This document shows, piece by piece, positions 1-10,978 of a DNA stretch of 64,000 nucleotides. The stretch covers positions 406,007 through 470,006 of the forward strand of contig JAVSML010024570.1 in NCBI GenBank assembly GCA_038503035.1, written 5' to 3'. Origin of the DNA: Crocodylus rhombifer. Its lineage: Eukaryota; Chordata; Crocodylia; Crocodylidae. The notes under the pieces are model-generated. The model had not been told where the DNA came from. It made no database searches and worked only from the letters and a program-made list of their open reading frames with translations. How positions within the stretch are numbered: the stretch's first letter is position 1; every line of letters begins with the position of its first letter. The position numbers and the translations under genes are program-made.

Positions 1-1347
1 TCAGTCTTCCCTTAATCCTAGGGAAACTCTTTGAGAAGATCCTCAAGGAGCACATCTCTGATGGGCCAGCTTCAGGGATGACGCTCAAAGGCAACCAGCA
101 CAGTTTCATTAGGGGCAGGTCATGTCAGACCAACCTGATTGCCTTTTATGATCAGGTCACAAAGGCAACGGATGCAGGTGTCGCCGTGAACGTAGTCTTT
201 CTAGACTTCAGCAAGGCCTTTGACACCGTCTCCCACCCTATCCTCATTAAAAAACTAGGCAACTGTGGCATTGATGCCTACACAGTCAGATGGATTGCAG
301 ATTGGCTCAAGGGTAGTACTCAGAGGGTGGTGGTGGACGGGTCATATTCAACCTGGGGGAAGTGGGCAGCAGAGTCCCCCAGGGCTCGGTCCTGGGGCCT
401 GCGCTGTTCAATTTCTTCATCAGCAATTTGGATGATGGGGTAAAAAGCAACCTGTTTAAATTCGCTGATGATACCAAAATTTGGGGTGAGGTGAGCACGC
501 TAGTAGGGAGGGAAAGACTGCAGCAAGATCTGGATAGGTTACAGGGGTGGGCTAACATAAACAGGATGCGTTTCAATACTGACAAGTGCAGGGTGCTGCA
601 CTTAGGCAGTAGAAACCAGCAGCACACTTATAGAATGGGAAACTCCCTTCTTGAGAGCACAGAGGCAGAAAGGGATCTTGGAATCATTATTGACTCCAAG
701 ATGAACATGGGCCAACAATGCGAGGTCATGGTTGTCAGGGCTAACCAGACCTTGTCGTGCATCCACAGGTGCATCTCAAGTACAGCCAAGGAGGTGATCC
801 TCCTCCTCTACGCGACACTGGTCAGGCCACAGCTGGAGTACTGTGTCCAGTTCTGTGCGCCCCACTTCAGGAGGGATGTGGACAACACTGAGAGGGTCCA
901 GAGGAGGGCCACCCGCATGATCCAGGGACAACAGGGCAGACCCTACAATGAAAGACTATGGGACCTAAACCTGTTCAGCCTTCACAAAGAAGGCTGAGGG
1001 GGGACCTGGTGACTGTCTATAAACTCACTAGCGGGGACCTGAAGGGTTTGGGGGAGACACTGTTTCCCCTAGCACCCCCTGGCATAACAAGGAATAATGG
1101 ACACAAGTTATTGGAGAGGAGGTTTAGATTAGACATCCGCAAGAACTACTTCACAGTTAGGGCGGGTAGGAGCTGGAACCAACTTCCTAGGGAAGTGGTT
1201 CTGGCTCCTACCCTGGGGATCTTTAAGAGGAGGCTTGATGCCTACCTGGCTGGACTCATTTGAGTCCAATTTTTCTCCTGCCCTGGCAGGGGGTCGGACT
1301 TGAAGATCTACAAGGTCCCTTCTGACTCTACTTCTATGATTCTATGA
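1..1347 (+). mobile_element. CR1 LINE copy a, 3' part (5' side cut by window edge)
   Basis: Non-LTR retrotransposon of the CR1 clade. The sequence enters the window inside the reverse transcriptase and runs to a typical CR1 3' end, where a short spacer is followed by the terminal 8-bp repeat seen here as TTCTATGATTCTATGA at about 1332-1347. The coding part stays recognisable to base 1263 and is followed by about 85 bases of 3' UTR. Copies c, d, g, i and j share most of this tail sequence, so it is a family-wide feature. CR1 elements move by target-primed reverse transcription, and most genomic copies are 5' truncated. Whether this copy is truncated cannot be judged because its left side lies outside the window. 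Confidence 0.93.
2..1263 (+). pseudogene. CR1 ORF2 reverse transcriptase fragment, two frameshifts
   Basis: Three overlapping frames (to 443, 362-997, 958-1263) together read as the CR1 reverse transcriptase and its C-terminal region. RT motif A is visible as FLDFSKAFDTVSH (about 200-235), motif B as VPQGSVLGPALFN (about 374-412) and the catalytic motif C as FADD (about 463-474), so the catalytic aspartates are intact. Single-base losses near 355-360 and near 986-990 shift the frame, and the second falls at the LHKRRL segment preserved in sibling copies. The C terminus ends in the usual RRLDAYLAG block. This copy cannot make a functional protein and looks moderately young. Confidence 0.88.
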
Positions 1348-2719
1348 AATTAAAAGCTGCTGCCCTCCCCAGAAATTAGGAAAAACGCCAGTAACTTCAC
1401 AGATTACTTCCCTGCTCTGTTCCCACTCATTCTTGCTCTCTCTCCCAGTGAGACACTCCAGTAGCAGAATTCACCACAGTTGAACACCTGTAACATGGCT
1501 GGCTGACCTTTTTTAAGGGGACAGACAACGTGTTACAGACCTTTATACATTTTTTTGTACGGCAGTAAATTTTCTTGGGGCTTACTCATTTTTTACTAGT
1601 TTTATTCCCTAGTTTTTATGTCTAATAAATACTTTGGAGCAACTCAGTGGATGATGTGTTTTAACTAGATATGCAGGCTTGAGTGAAATGAGACTTTGCA
1701 CTGGTTGCTAAAGGTTCACTATTTGGTGTTGCATGCTCTGAATTTGGAGCTTTAGTCTAATCAAGCGTTTTCACTCCAGCCCCATTATGCTGTTTTTTAT
1801 CGCTTTATCACATGATTGATTATGTTGTTTTACCTGTTTATATTGAAATACTTTCTATAACCTTTACCCAGGCAGCTCCCATTCACAAATAAATCACAAG
1901 CAGATAAGGTAAATAATACATCACTGATTATGGTGGGTTTATTTTATTAGGATTCATTACGATACTGTAGGAAGAAGAAGTTAAGACAGCTCAGATGACT
2001 CTTTCTTCTCATATAACTCTTACATTTACCTCTATTTCTATAACAGGTAACTTCTGGCCCAAAATTTCAAAACCAGCTTTTGTTTTGGAGTATAAAGAGG
2101 ACTTTGAGTCACCATTAAACCTTGTTGATCTTCAGGCTCCTGGGACTGCCCAATGGATGCAATTTAGAGGCATAAAAGACATTGCCAAGACAACCTATGA
2201 CAGTGTACACATAATTCTCCACCTGGGGAGAGGATGAGAAAAAGAACAAACCACACGCAACACATGCTTAATTGTACATGTGAGCATAAATTAAAGTATC
2301 TCATATTTTATTGCTGGCAAGAGCTCACATACTGCAATAATGAGGTCAGTATAAAGAACCAAAATTAAATTGAACTGAATAGGCTAGTGGCACTCAGTCC
2401 TGAGGAACCAGAATAACATATAGTTTCAGGGGAATTGTGGCAAAAATACTATGGTTCAAAAAAAACCTAAACAACACAACACAGCTATGGCACTTTATTT
2501 AATTTCTACTGCGACTGAAAAAAATACTGCCTGTATTAAATTAGTGAAGTTGCATGTATTCTGTTATTCACGATGGCAGGGAAGATATATGTTATGTATG
2601 CACTAAGAAACAACATTTTCTCTGACGAGCTCTATGTGATAAACTGAACAGTCATTTGTGGCTTGGGATCTGCAGTCTGGGTATCACTAGAAAAAAAACA
2701 GCTGGGCATTTCTCTAGGA
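1348..2719. other. No gene recognised
   Basis: AT-rich sequence without a recognisable coding region or transposon end. An 80-codon open frame at 1995-2237 has no motif and no homologue that I recognise. The stretch is best read as unique or very old repeat-derived DNA. Confidence 0.6.
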
Positions 2720-3289
2720 CAGGGGTGGGCAGAATCTGGCCCACAGTCAGAATGGCCTAGTGGGCTGGATCCTGTCTGGCCCATGGGGCTCCTAAAATTT
2801 TTTTAAAACTTAGTATTTATTTGCCTCTGGCTCCTGTAAAAAATGACAGGAGTCAAGGGCAATAGGACCCAGGGGAAGCCACGGCAGGCCCCTGGAAGAG
2901 CAGGGCCTGCCTGGCCCCACCCGCCCCAGCCAGAAGCCCCTGCCTAGCAGAGGCTTCTGGTCTGGGACCATGGGGCTGTTCCCGCCTGTGCTGGAGTGGG
3001 AAACTCAGGTAAGAGCAGGGTCAGGGCTGTGTGCACTGGTCCCTGCCTGACCACAGGACTGGGGCGAGGGAGCTGGGAGCAAAAGAGCACATGGGAGCCA
3101 GCGCTGGTGTCCTGGGGCCAGTGCCAGTGGGGCTTCAAGCAGGGTGGCTCCCCTCCCTCACTGCTGGGGCAGCTCAGCCCAGTTCCATAGAGCCCTGCCA
3201 GCACTGGCCCCAGGTCACTACCTGGCTGTTGCTGGCTCGCAACCCCCCTGTCCAGCTCCGGGGGCAGTATGGGGGTGGCATGAGTCAGT

Positions 3290-4310
3290 GGGGGCATGAT
3301 CCAGGACACGGGGAAGGCAGCGCAGAACTTGGATCATGTGCCTGAGGCTTGGGACAGCAGTGGCCCAGCTGCCCGCCCCCCGGGAAGTGCCGGTGGGTGC
3401 CACCACCCTGGGAGTAATGGCCTGGGGCCCCTGCCCGGCAGGGGCCCAGCGGCAGCTCACTCCCCAGCCTCAAGACAGGCAGGGAGGCTGTGCCAGGAGT
3501 GGGAGTGGAGATGCAGCCGCTTTTATGCTCTGAAAGCTCCTGCAGCTGCGAGGAGCCTGGGGGTCCCGGGAAAGCTCCTGGATGGCCCCAGGGGCAGCAT
3601 GGGTTGCCTCCCAAGGCTGATGAGGGTGGCAAGACCTGGTAGGGTTCCAGACCAGGGCGCAGGAAGCCCGGGAAGGCTGCAGGAGCTTCCAGAACAAAAA
3701 AGTGGATGCAGCTCTGCTCTGGCTCCTGTCACAGCCTCCCTGCCCGTCCTGGGGCTTGAGGATGAGCTGCCGCCAGACCCCTGTGGGGTGGGGGTGGGGA
3801 GTTCCCCCTGGGGTGGTGGCACGTGCCAAGGCCACCCTTGGGGGGGGGGTGGGCAGCCAGGCCATTGCCAACCCAAGACTTATGCGCAGGATGCAACTTC
3901 TGCTCCGCCTCCTTAGGGCTTCCCGCATCCTGGGCCACATCCTGGCTGGGTCATGCCACCCCCAGCAGCCTCAGGTGGCTCCCTGCACTGCCTCTGGGGC
4001 CAGCCAGGAGCTTCTCTGGGACCTGGGCCTCCTGGAAGCTGCGGGAGCTTTTGAAGCAGAAAAGTGGCCGTGGTTCTGCTCTAGCTCCTGGCGCAGCCTC
4101 CCTGCCCATCCCAGGGCCAGGGGGCAAGTTGCCGCTGCACCCCTGTGGGGTGGCGGGCACTGGGCCTTTCACCTGGGGTGGTGGAACTCCTCAGGTCACC
4201 CATGGGGGGCACAGCTGGGCCGTTGCTGCCCCAAGCCTCAGGCATGCAATTCAAGTTCCGCACCGCCTCTCCGTGCCCCGAGCCACATCCTTGCTGCTCG
4301 TTCCACCCCC
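3290..4310. repeat. Three ~340-bp GC-rich units inside the hAT-like element, first one inverted
   Basis: Reading about 3290-3640 on the minus strand gives the same order of landmarks as about 3640-3950 and 3950-4310 on the plus strand. The landmarks are a CCAGGAGCTT block, then AGCAGAAAAGTGG-like text, CACAGCCTCCCTGCC, a GGTGGTGG block and CCCAAGCCTCAGGCA. The layout is therefore minus, plus, plus. Several long frames run through here on both strands. They disagree between units and have proline/glycine-rich composition set by base content, so I do not call them genes. Confidence 0.72.
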
Positions 4311-4706
4311 ACTGGCTCTAGAAGCCTCCCACACTGCACCCCCAGCCTGACAGACCCTTCCCCAGTGGCCCCCGGCCTCCTGGTGGTGGCAGGGGATGCC
4401 GGAGTGCAAATATGACCAAGAGGATTCAGGCAGCATTGGCCCACCTGGCTCTCCCTACGGCCAGCCCTAGGGCACAGCACCACATGGGGGAGGGAAGGCC
4501 TGGGCTCCCCTGCACACCAGAGGCCCAGCAGCCCACTGGCAGCTTGCCCTTGGGCTCTGGGCTATTGCAGAGTGGGGTTGGGCGCTGACCAGCTCAGTGG
4601 GGAGTGTACAGGGCACTCCCATGCACACCTCACATACCCTCAAACCCTTCCTGCAAACCACACAGCCACACCCTCCTCCACACACAATTATACTTCCCAC
4701 AAATGC

Positions 4707-4710
<4 letters not shown>

Positions 4711-4742
<32 letters not shown>
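4711..4742. repeat. (CA)16 microsatellite
   Basis: Sixteen uninterrupted CA units within a wider CA-rich tract (about 4620-4810). It lies inside the hAT-like element. Confidence 0.97.
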
Positions 4743-4743
<1 letters not shown>

Positions 4744-5176
4744 CCATCGCTTCCCACACATTCCACATCCACCCATACCCCGACACCCCTGCACACCCCA
4801 CACACTATGCAAGAGTAAGACTGTATTCTGAGCTATTATGCAATCCCTTCTACATGTAAAGCAGAAACATACACATATCAGGACACACATATATATATAT
4901 TAATGAAATTAAAATATAACATTATGGATATTTGATTTTTAGTACATAATTTGTTTTTTTTTCTGGTTTTAAGACAGCAAATCCTCTTCCCCAAAGGAGT
5001 ATTTCCAGGGGCAAAGGGAGGGACTTCTGGTGGCAAGGGCTAGAGGTCAGAGGCAGGACTTCTGGCCCAAGATGGCACCTGTCAAGAGGTGGAGCTACCC
5101 ATGCAGCCCTCGACAGCTTGCCAAAACTCACTAAGTGGCCCTCCGTCTGAAATACTTGCCCACCCCTGCTCTAGGT

Positions 5177-5719
5177 ACAGGAAATCCTCCACTGGTCAAC
5201 TTAATTGGTTTTAGGGCAACCATTGGAGTTGGGTGTTATGGGCTTTGGTCCTGATGTTTATTAACATATGGAAAGGAAAGAGCATGTGGCTGCAATTCAA
5301 TAATATTTCATTGTGATTATCTATGATTACTCATGCAAATTACATAGTTTTGTGTATTAGTGCAGAACATCAGAACCAGAAGAAGTTCTAGGCTTTCAAT
5401 GACAAATCTACATTCTGTGTTCCATGATCCAAATTCTGCACTAATATAGAGTGTATGTTCTATGTTTACTTTTTAATTTTTAATTAAAATTCAAAAAAAT
5501 CTTTAAGACAGTCTCTGTTGCAACGCCTTCCTTCTCTCCACAAGCACAGAAATACAAATTATCTTAGAAACAAGCAAACAATTGTATTCCTTGGCAATAT
5601 TGAGGGCAGGGAGGGAGTATCATTAACAAAAAACCCTCATACACGGAAATTTGGAATACTCTGTTTGCATTACCAATGATTACTTGCAAACGTAACATTA
5701 TTAGTGGTTAACCAGGATT
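5177..5719. other. No gene recognised
   Basis: AT-rich sequence right of the hAT-like element. No coding region, tRNA-like box or transposon end was seen. Confidence 0.6.
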
Positions 5720-5850
5720 TTTATAGCACACTGTATGATCAAAGAACTGTACAAACATTGATTCACGCCACACCTGGAAGGCAGGAGAGTAAATATTAGT
5801 ATCCCCAATTTTGCTGAAAGGGAAACTGAGATGTTATATGAGTCTAACAA
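5720..5850 (-). mobile_element. MIR/CORE-SINE-like remnant
   Basis: On the plus strand the order is ATAGCACACTGTATGATC, a GTACAAACATTGATTC stretch, an AGGCAGGAGAGTAAATATTA stretch and TATCCCCAATTTTGCTG, followed by GGGAAACTGAGATG. This matches, in reverse orientation, the 3' half of the ancient amniote MIR family, where CTCAGTTTCC is followed by GGGGATAATA and then AAGCGCTT. Many substitutions suggest an old, inactive insertion. A related CORE-SINE or L2-type tail is the alternative. Confidence 0.5.
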
Positions 5851-5934
5851 GGCTGTGTTCCCATTGTTGTTACCATCTCCACTGCCCCAACTCTTCCACT
5901 GTCTGCTAAAGAAATCCATAGCCTACTGTCTTTA

Positions 5935-6065
5935 GCTAGCCTGCAAACTCTTGGCGGGCAGGCATTCTTTTAATATAAGTCTATACATTTCCTGTAACAG
6001 AGGTGCCTGATCCTGATTGGCTCCACAGGATATAAGCATAATACAAATAGCAAACAACAATAGTC
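5935..6065 (+). repeat. Old dispersed repeat, unclassified
   Basis: The text CTGCAAACTCTTGGCGGGCA, then GGTGCCTGATCCTGATTGG and ATACAAATAGCAAACAACAA, resembles a 3' module often seen dispersed in reptile and bird non-coding DNA. I recognise the pattern but cannot name the family. It follows the MIR-like remnant closely and may belong to the same ancient insertion. Confidence 0.35.
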
Positions 6066-7594
6066 ACGGTACCTGATCAATGTACTAAGGTCTGGGCTGA
6101 ATAATTTATCTTCTTGCTACCCATGGCATGATACGGTGCATGAGTGTGTTCTGTCTGCTATCTAGACATACTGAATTCTTATTATTGGAAGTTGTTGCAT
6201 GTCTCAGGAATTAATTATGTTTTGACTAAAGGGGAGGAGACTATAAATTAAAATACACATTATCTTGTTCTTCAGAGTCCTAGTTAAGGCACTAAATACA
6301 ATCTGAGATAGAGATAAGAGAGTATTAAAATATCAGTTACTCCTTTCTTGCAAGTAGCAGGCACTAAAATATGGTGACAAAATGATAAATAAAAATTCTA
6401 AAAAGCAAACACAAGAATCATAAAAGTATTGCTTATTTCAAGAAATGCTTGTGTAACAGAAAAGAGTGTTTTATATGCAGACTACAGTTTATCACAAGTT
6501 AATAAGCTTAATGTAAAAGTCAGGGTGAAAGCAGTACAAGGGAGCTACAACTCTCAGTATTATCTGAATAGTTCTAACTCTTTATATGCTAGCATATACT
6601 AATGGGAGTCAAATTAGCATGTTTTATGAAAGCTGAATGTTGAAAATGTTGAATATTTCATTAAGCTTTCTCTAGCCATTGGCAAGAGAGCTCAGGGTAC
6701 ACTGGCTATAAACCCTACATAGTTATTCTGTCATCCCACTGAAACACTGGAGATATAGCAATTTAATATTTTGCAGTATCTTTTATCTAGAAGACACAGA
6801 CGAACCTGACTTTCCAAATTCCATGTTGAAAGAAGATAATTTACTTTTACAGGGAAGTAGTTCTTATATTCCAAGTCATGCAGGAAGTAGTCTCTGATTC
6901 TAGAATTAACTATAGACTTTTAATGAGTATGTACCCTAAGCTGGTTGGGTTCCTTCTAAAACTAGTCAGAACTAACCCTGACTGGAATGATTTTCCAACA
7001 GAAAAATAGCTATGCAAACATGACCTGCCCCTTCTGCCTGTCTGGCAGCTGGGCTGAAACCAAGGCAGAGATCTGGGATATTCAGTGGCACTGGGAAAAG
7101 GGTTACAGGAGGGGCTGCAGCCACCCCAAAATTCGCTGTAGCCCCCCCAACCCCTCTCAGCACCTTTAAAAAAGGGATCTTGTTAACTTTACTGCAAGGG
7201 GACTGTGAAACTGGTAAGCAAGCAACCTGAAAACTTCCATTTCCATCGTTTCTGAATATTTATTCCCCTGAAAAATGTTCCATTTTTAATTTTTTTTCGG
7301 ATTAATGCTCAATATTTTCCAGTCAGCTCTATTACCTACAAGTTGACTCTGAAGGTTTTATGTAGTTTATAGCTCAGGTTTGTGATGCAATACAAGCAAT
7401 TTCCTCGTAAGTACTTGATTCTCCCAGATCAGGTTGGGACTTGTGGTATTGTAGGTTGTGCTCTACAAGTTTCACATTAAAGCTGTTAAATTTAAAGACA
7501 CAAGTTCCCTTTCTCAGGACATGGGGAGACCCAGCACATAAAATACAAGCTGTTGAAGAATATTTACTATCCTGGGTATATGAGTTTGAAGCAG
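6066..7594. other. No gene recognised
   Basis: AT-rich sequence. Short frames near 6972-7169 occur on both strands, overlap each other and carry no motif. No repeat end could be placed. Confidence 0.55.
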
Positions 7595-7869
7595 TTAAAC
7601 CCTCCCCTGCCCCCAGTGGCTGCAGCCCTGACCCCAGCCTGCAGCCGCAGCCCACCCCATTCCCTGCACAGTTCAGGGGACACCCCCATGACCTCCCAGA
7701 GGTGCACGCAGGAGCGGGAGCCGCTGCCCCCTCCACACAGCTCAGTCCCACACCCCACTCCAGTTGTGCAGTGCCTGCCCTAGCCTCACTTCTTTTCTCA
7801 CCTCATCACTCCCTCCCTCACTTTCTCTGTGACTGGGCTTCGGGGCAGGGGGGGCAGATCAAAACCCCC

Positions 7870-7942
7870 CACAGTGCAGGAGGAAGTGGGGCAGGGGCAA
7901 ATCATTCACCGCTGCCCCCGCCCCACTACCTCCTGTACTGTG
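7870..7942. repeat. Hairpin-forming inverted repeat
   Basis: The left arm begins CACAGTGCAGGAGGAAGTGG and the right arm is its near inverse, ending CCACTACCTCCTGTACTGTG. The arms are about 31 bases with a short loop near ATCATTCACC. Confidence 0.85.
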
Positions 7943-8212
7943 AGGACTGTCCCATGACTTGGCCTGGCTTGGGCCTCATTCATGGTGAATGGGGCCCCCA
8001 GTCAAGCAGGATAGTGGGACAATTGGAGCCTGGCAGCTCATCCAGGGGCATGGGTGGGTGGCTCCTGCTGCTGTGCGCATCATGAGGGAGCTAAGTGGAG
8101 GGCACAGGCCCCCCCCACCCCAGCTCCCCTGGATGATCCGTTGGGCTCTGACTGTCTCACCACCTTGCCCAGCCGTGGCCCCATTCACAGGCAAGGTTGT
8201 GGGAAAATCCCC

Positions 8213-8284
8213 CACAGTGCAGGAGGGAGTGGGGCAGGGGCAAGGGTGAATGATTTGCCCCTGTCCCACTCACTCCTGCACTGG
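8213..8284. repeat. Second copy of the hairpin-forming inverted repeat
   Basis: Same sequence family as the hairpin at 7870, with arms CACAGTGCAGGAGGGAGTGG and CCACTCACTCCTGCACTG. Both arms are conserved between copies, which suggests the palindrome predates the duplication. Confidence 0.85.
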
Positions 8285-8751
8285 GTGGGGTCTCAATCCC
8301 CAGCCCCACCCCCACTCCCTCCCTCACCACTGTGGAGTGGGAAACAGATCAAGGCCCCCATGGTGAGGGAGAGAGCGGGGCACAGACAGGAGCAGGGGCT
8401 GGGGTAAGTGGGGCCCGGGCTGGGCTGAGTGGTGGGACAAGTGAGAGCCCAGGGAGCACTCTGGGCCTCTGCTTGTCCCAGCATTTATACAAATAAAAAG
8501 AAGGCATTAACTAATAGAAAAGCATTCTGTTCAGCTGAAAAATATTTTTAAAAACACTGATGACTAAGTACATAAATAATTCAAGAGGTTCCTTGTATCA
8601 TCTCTACTGAAACACAGTCACCATGGAAAGCCTCAATCCAAATGGTGAAAATACAGCAAAGTTATAAACAGCAGAAAATACACTGAAACATAGAATTTCC
8701 TACTTAAATGTTTCCATGAAAAAATCAAGAAACCCAGAACTGTACTGCAAT

Positions 8752-9085
8752 CCAGTGGTGATGCAGAGGGGGTGCACGTGAACCCCCTGAGAGTGCCAAT
8801 TCACCCCAGGACTGGCCATGCTTGCCGCTTAGGCAATGGGCGGAGGGGCAGGTGGGAGTGCTGGTGTCCCCCCTGCAAGCGCCGGCTCAGGAGTGGAGCA
8901 CTGTTGAGCTCCCAAAAGCGGCTGCAGCTGGAGTGATTGGCCGCAGCCACTTCCAGAAGCGGCCGCAGCCACTTCCAGAAGTGGCTGCAGTGATTGGCTA
9001 GAGCGATCGGCTGCAGGGGGACCTCCCCCCAAGCCACTTGGGAGGCATGTGCCCCCAAGGCGGCACCAGTTGTCCATGCTACAAC
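8752..9085 (+). repeat. GC-rich dispersed repeat Z, copy 1
   Basis: This region shares an ordered set of blocks with 45850-46110: GGGGGTGCACGTGAACCCCC, TGAGAGTGCC, GGCAGGTGGGAGTGCTGGTG, CCCCCCTGCAAGCGCCGGCT and the palindromic CCACTTCCAGAAGTGG. Two occurrences in the same orientation point to a dispersed, probably transposon-derived repeat. Its family is not recognised, and open frames inside it are not credible genes. Confidence 0.55.
8941..8984 (+). repeat. 22-bp tandem duplication
   Basis: Two adjacent 22-base units (8941-8962 and 8963-8984) differ at one base. Each contains CCACTTCCAGAAG, so the pair also contributes to the local palindromes. Confidence 0.92.
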
Positions 9086-9203
9086 CTGAACAAAATTATT
9101 TAAACATGAGAGGGTAGAAAAAAGTGCATATGACATGCATTCCTCTTTTTGTTTTCCAGAGCGAATTGCTGATTAAAATGTCACCTTTCACTGTGTACAT
9201 TTA

Positions 9204-10975
9204 GGCTAAGGACACATGTTTAAAAAGCCTGAGCCTGAATTGATTCAACCTTTGCAGGTTAGTCTAACTTGGCTAGGCTAAATCAGTTTTGTAACCAAAC
9301 AGATATCCTTAAAAATGCAGGCACATGCTTGTAGTTGGTCAGGCTAGAAGCTGGGGGGTGCTAGAGCAGCCCTCCCTCCCTTGCACAGAGCTGAGCTGAG
9401 GGGGGTGTGGCCAGGCCCCAGCAGGATGCTGTGATTAGGGAGGGTGCCCCCCCCCATCCCCAAACAGCCGAGCAGGTAATGTTTATCACCTCTAACTCTG
9501 TATTTAATCACCCCATTAAGAAAACAGAAGGACATTACCAGCCATATGTTGATTCTGCCTTTGTCCAGCTCAGGTAGCCAGCATATGGTTTGCTAGATAA
9601 TACTGAGAGGTGTCTGTGAGGGACAGGGGAATGCCTGCTTAGCAGAGAGTGGGGAAGGGATGGGTGGGGGGGAGGGCAGAAACCAGGCAGATGCCTGCAG
9701 AAACTAGAGGAGCTGTAGCCAGGGAGCAGAGGGGAGGGACCAGCCTGGCTGTGGAGTAGAAAGCCCTGCCCAGCCCAGAGAGCACACCAGCATGCTGGGT
9801 GTGGAAAAGACTTACCTGAGATAGAGCAGAGGCGGCGGGACGCCACACCAGGAGATAAAAGGAGCCGCCGCGGGAAAATACAAAAAGGAAAAAAAAAAAT
9901 GCCCGAGCCTGAAGAAGCCGGGGCCAACAGCCCCATCGGTGTGGGCACACTTTATAACAGCGTGCTGGGACCAATTGGGCAGCCAGACCCCCAGATCCAA
10001 GATAAAAAGCCCGGTGGAAGACAAGCGAGGGGGGTGGGACGCAGACCAGAAGTGGTGTCCCCAGCTGGCCCGGGGAGGCCAGAGAATGCAAGCAGTCCCA
10101 GTGAGGGGACCTGGTGGTAACCCTGGGAAAGGGTCTCCACTATAACTCAGGGCCTGAGAGGGCCCAGGGATTTGGCTACAGAGCCCGTGTGGACCGAGGA
10201 AGCCAGCAGCAGAGATTGGAGCCTGGCAGGACTTGGTGGAGCTGGGATACAGGTGAGACAGATGGATGGCAGGTCCCAAGCCCGGGGCAGAGGCGACGTG
10301 TTGGGGGACAGACCAGTACTGAGGCTGGACAGCATATAAATCGGAAAGGAAGAAGGCCGGAAGAAATGCTCGGGATAATGACAACTCCCACATCCGGTGG
10401 CCATCGTATGCTAGGAACCTGAGCACCAAAGATGGCACAGGACATCAGCCTCAACAACGCAGGTGATGGCATCAAAGTTGGTATTAGGTGAGGGGTAGGG
10501 GAGGTTGGAGCCCCACAAAGGTGAAACAGCAGGAATGACCAAGGGGAGACACTAAGGGGAGATGGGACAAAAACATCATCCTCCCAATCTGAAGGCAATC
10601 ATCATCAAAGACACGGCAGGCAAGGCCCCCTGGTGAACTGACCCGAAGTCATTCCAGTGACCCAGGTGTTCATCCCTAAGAATAATGGCGAGGCTAGAGA
10701 GGAATTCCCATATGAGACGCACTGGAGAGAGACAAGGCAGACTACACTGGGGGAGTCTGGCTTATCTTAAACCAGCAAGGGGTCTAGGACAGACATTGCA
10801 TAAACTGGTTTGAGCCAAATCAGTTAAGTCTGATACTACATTCAACCCAGTTTATCTCAAACTGGTTTCAGCCATTGTCAAACTGGTTTATGTGCACTGA
10901 ACATCTGTTCTGTTACAAATTTAAACCAGTTTCTGATCACTTAAACCGTTTTATGTGTAATTTCTGTCCCTAGCC
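9204..10975 (+). mobile_element. Family X TIR transposon, copy 1, interrupted by a solo LTR
   Basis: The left end reads GGCTAAGGACACATGTTTAA and the right end, inverted, reads GGCTAGGGACAGAAATTACA. The 3 bases on each side are TTA (9201-9203 and 10976-10978), a 3-bp duplication of the kind made by PIF/Harbinger elements. Left-end blocks (GAATTGATTCA, GCAGGTTAGTCTAA) and right-end blocks (AAACTGGTTT repeats, CTGATACTACAT, TTTATGTGTAATTTCTGTCC) recur in copies at 13297 and 30352. Without the 952 bases of LTR and duplication, this copy is about 820 bp. No transposase is visible, so it is non-autonomous. The superfamily is inferred from the duplication length. Confidence 0.77.
9800..10746 (+). 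mobile_element. Solo LTR, 947 bp, inserted in family X copy 1
   Basis: The element starts TGTGG and ends ACTACA, giving the canonical TG...CA termini. It is flanked by a perfect 5-bp duplication, CTGGG at 9795-9799 and 10747-10751. It shares an ordered set of landmarks with the LTR at 17404: GACTTAC near the start, GATAAAAG followed by a GCCGCCG block (9854 on), and GGAGCCCCACAA near the 3' end. No internal retroviral or Gypsy-type coding region adjoins it, so it is a solo LTR left by recombination. ERV versus Gypsy origin cannot be decided from this sequence. Confidence 0.68.
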
Positions 10976-10978
10976 TTA

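Larger units (their letters stand above)
2720..5168. mobile_element. hAT-like non-autonomous DNA transposon, 2449 bp, with 8-bp target duplication
   Basis: The left end reads CAGGGGTGGGCA (2720-2731) and the right end is its exact inverse, TGCCCACCCCTG (5157-5168). The flanks carry a near-perfect 8-bp duplication, CTCTAGGA at 2712-2719 and CTCTAGGT at 5169-5176, which fits the hAT preference nTCTAGAn. The subterminal text (clusters of CTGGCCCA and TGGGCTGG) resembles vertebrate hAT MITE families. No transposase frame is visible. The interior is very GC-rich, holds three copies of a roughly 340-bp unit (first copy inverted) and a CA microsatellite. It would depend on a transposase from elsewhere. 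hAT membership is inferred from TIR and duplication length, not from a protein. Confidence 0.8.
7600..8480. repeat. GC-rich island with internal inverted and direct repeats
   Basis: About 880 bases of C/G-rich sequence in an AT-rich setting. Two long hairpins (7870-7942 and 8213-8284) are copies of each other about 343 bases apart. The stretch between them carries TGGTGAATGGGGCCCC and CAGCTCATCCAGGGGCATGG blocks. Open frames cross it on both strands but look like composition artefacts. Its architecture resembles the interior of the hAT-like element at 2720 and the island at 25.7 kb, so it is probably the core of a non-autonomous transposon whose ends I could not fix. Confidence 0.55.

Noticed and set aside
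1995..2237. 80-codon open frame
   Set aside because: No recognised motif, no splice-site pattern or codon bias to support an exon.
3296..4415. Long overlapping frames (up to 237 codons) on both strands
   Set aside because: They lie in GC-rich repeated units, are proline/glycine/alanine rich, occur in several frames at once and are not conserved between the repeated units.
4572..4859. Histidine-threonine repeat frames
   Set aside because: Direct product of the CA microsatellite translated in three frames.
7441..8407. 214-codon and other frames in the GC-rich island
   Set aside because: Frames exist on both strands through hairpin repeats, with no domain or start context.
9535..10598. Minus-strand frames of 137-208 codons
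   Set aside because: They cross the LTR/transposon junction at 9800, so they cannot represent a real ancestral gene.
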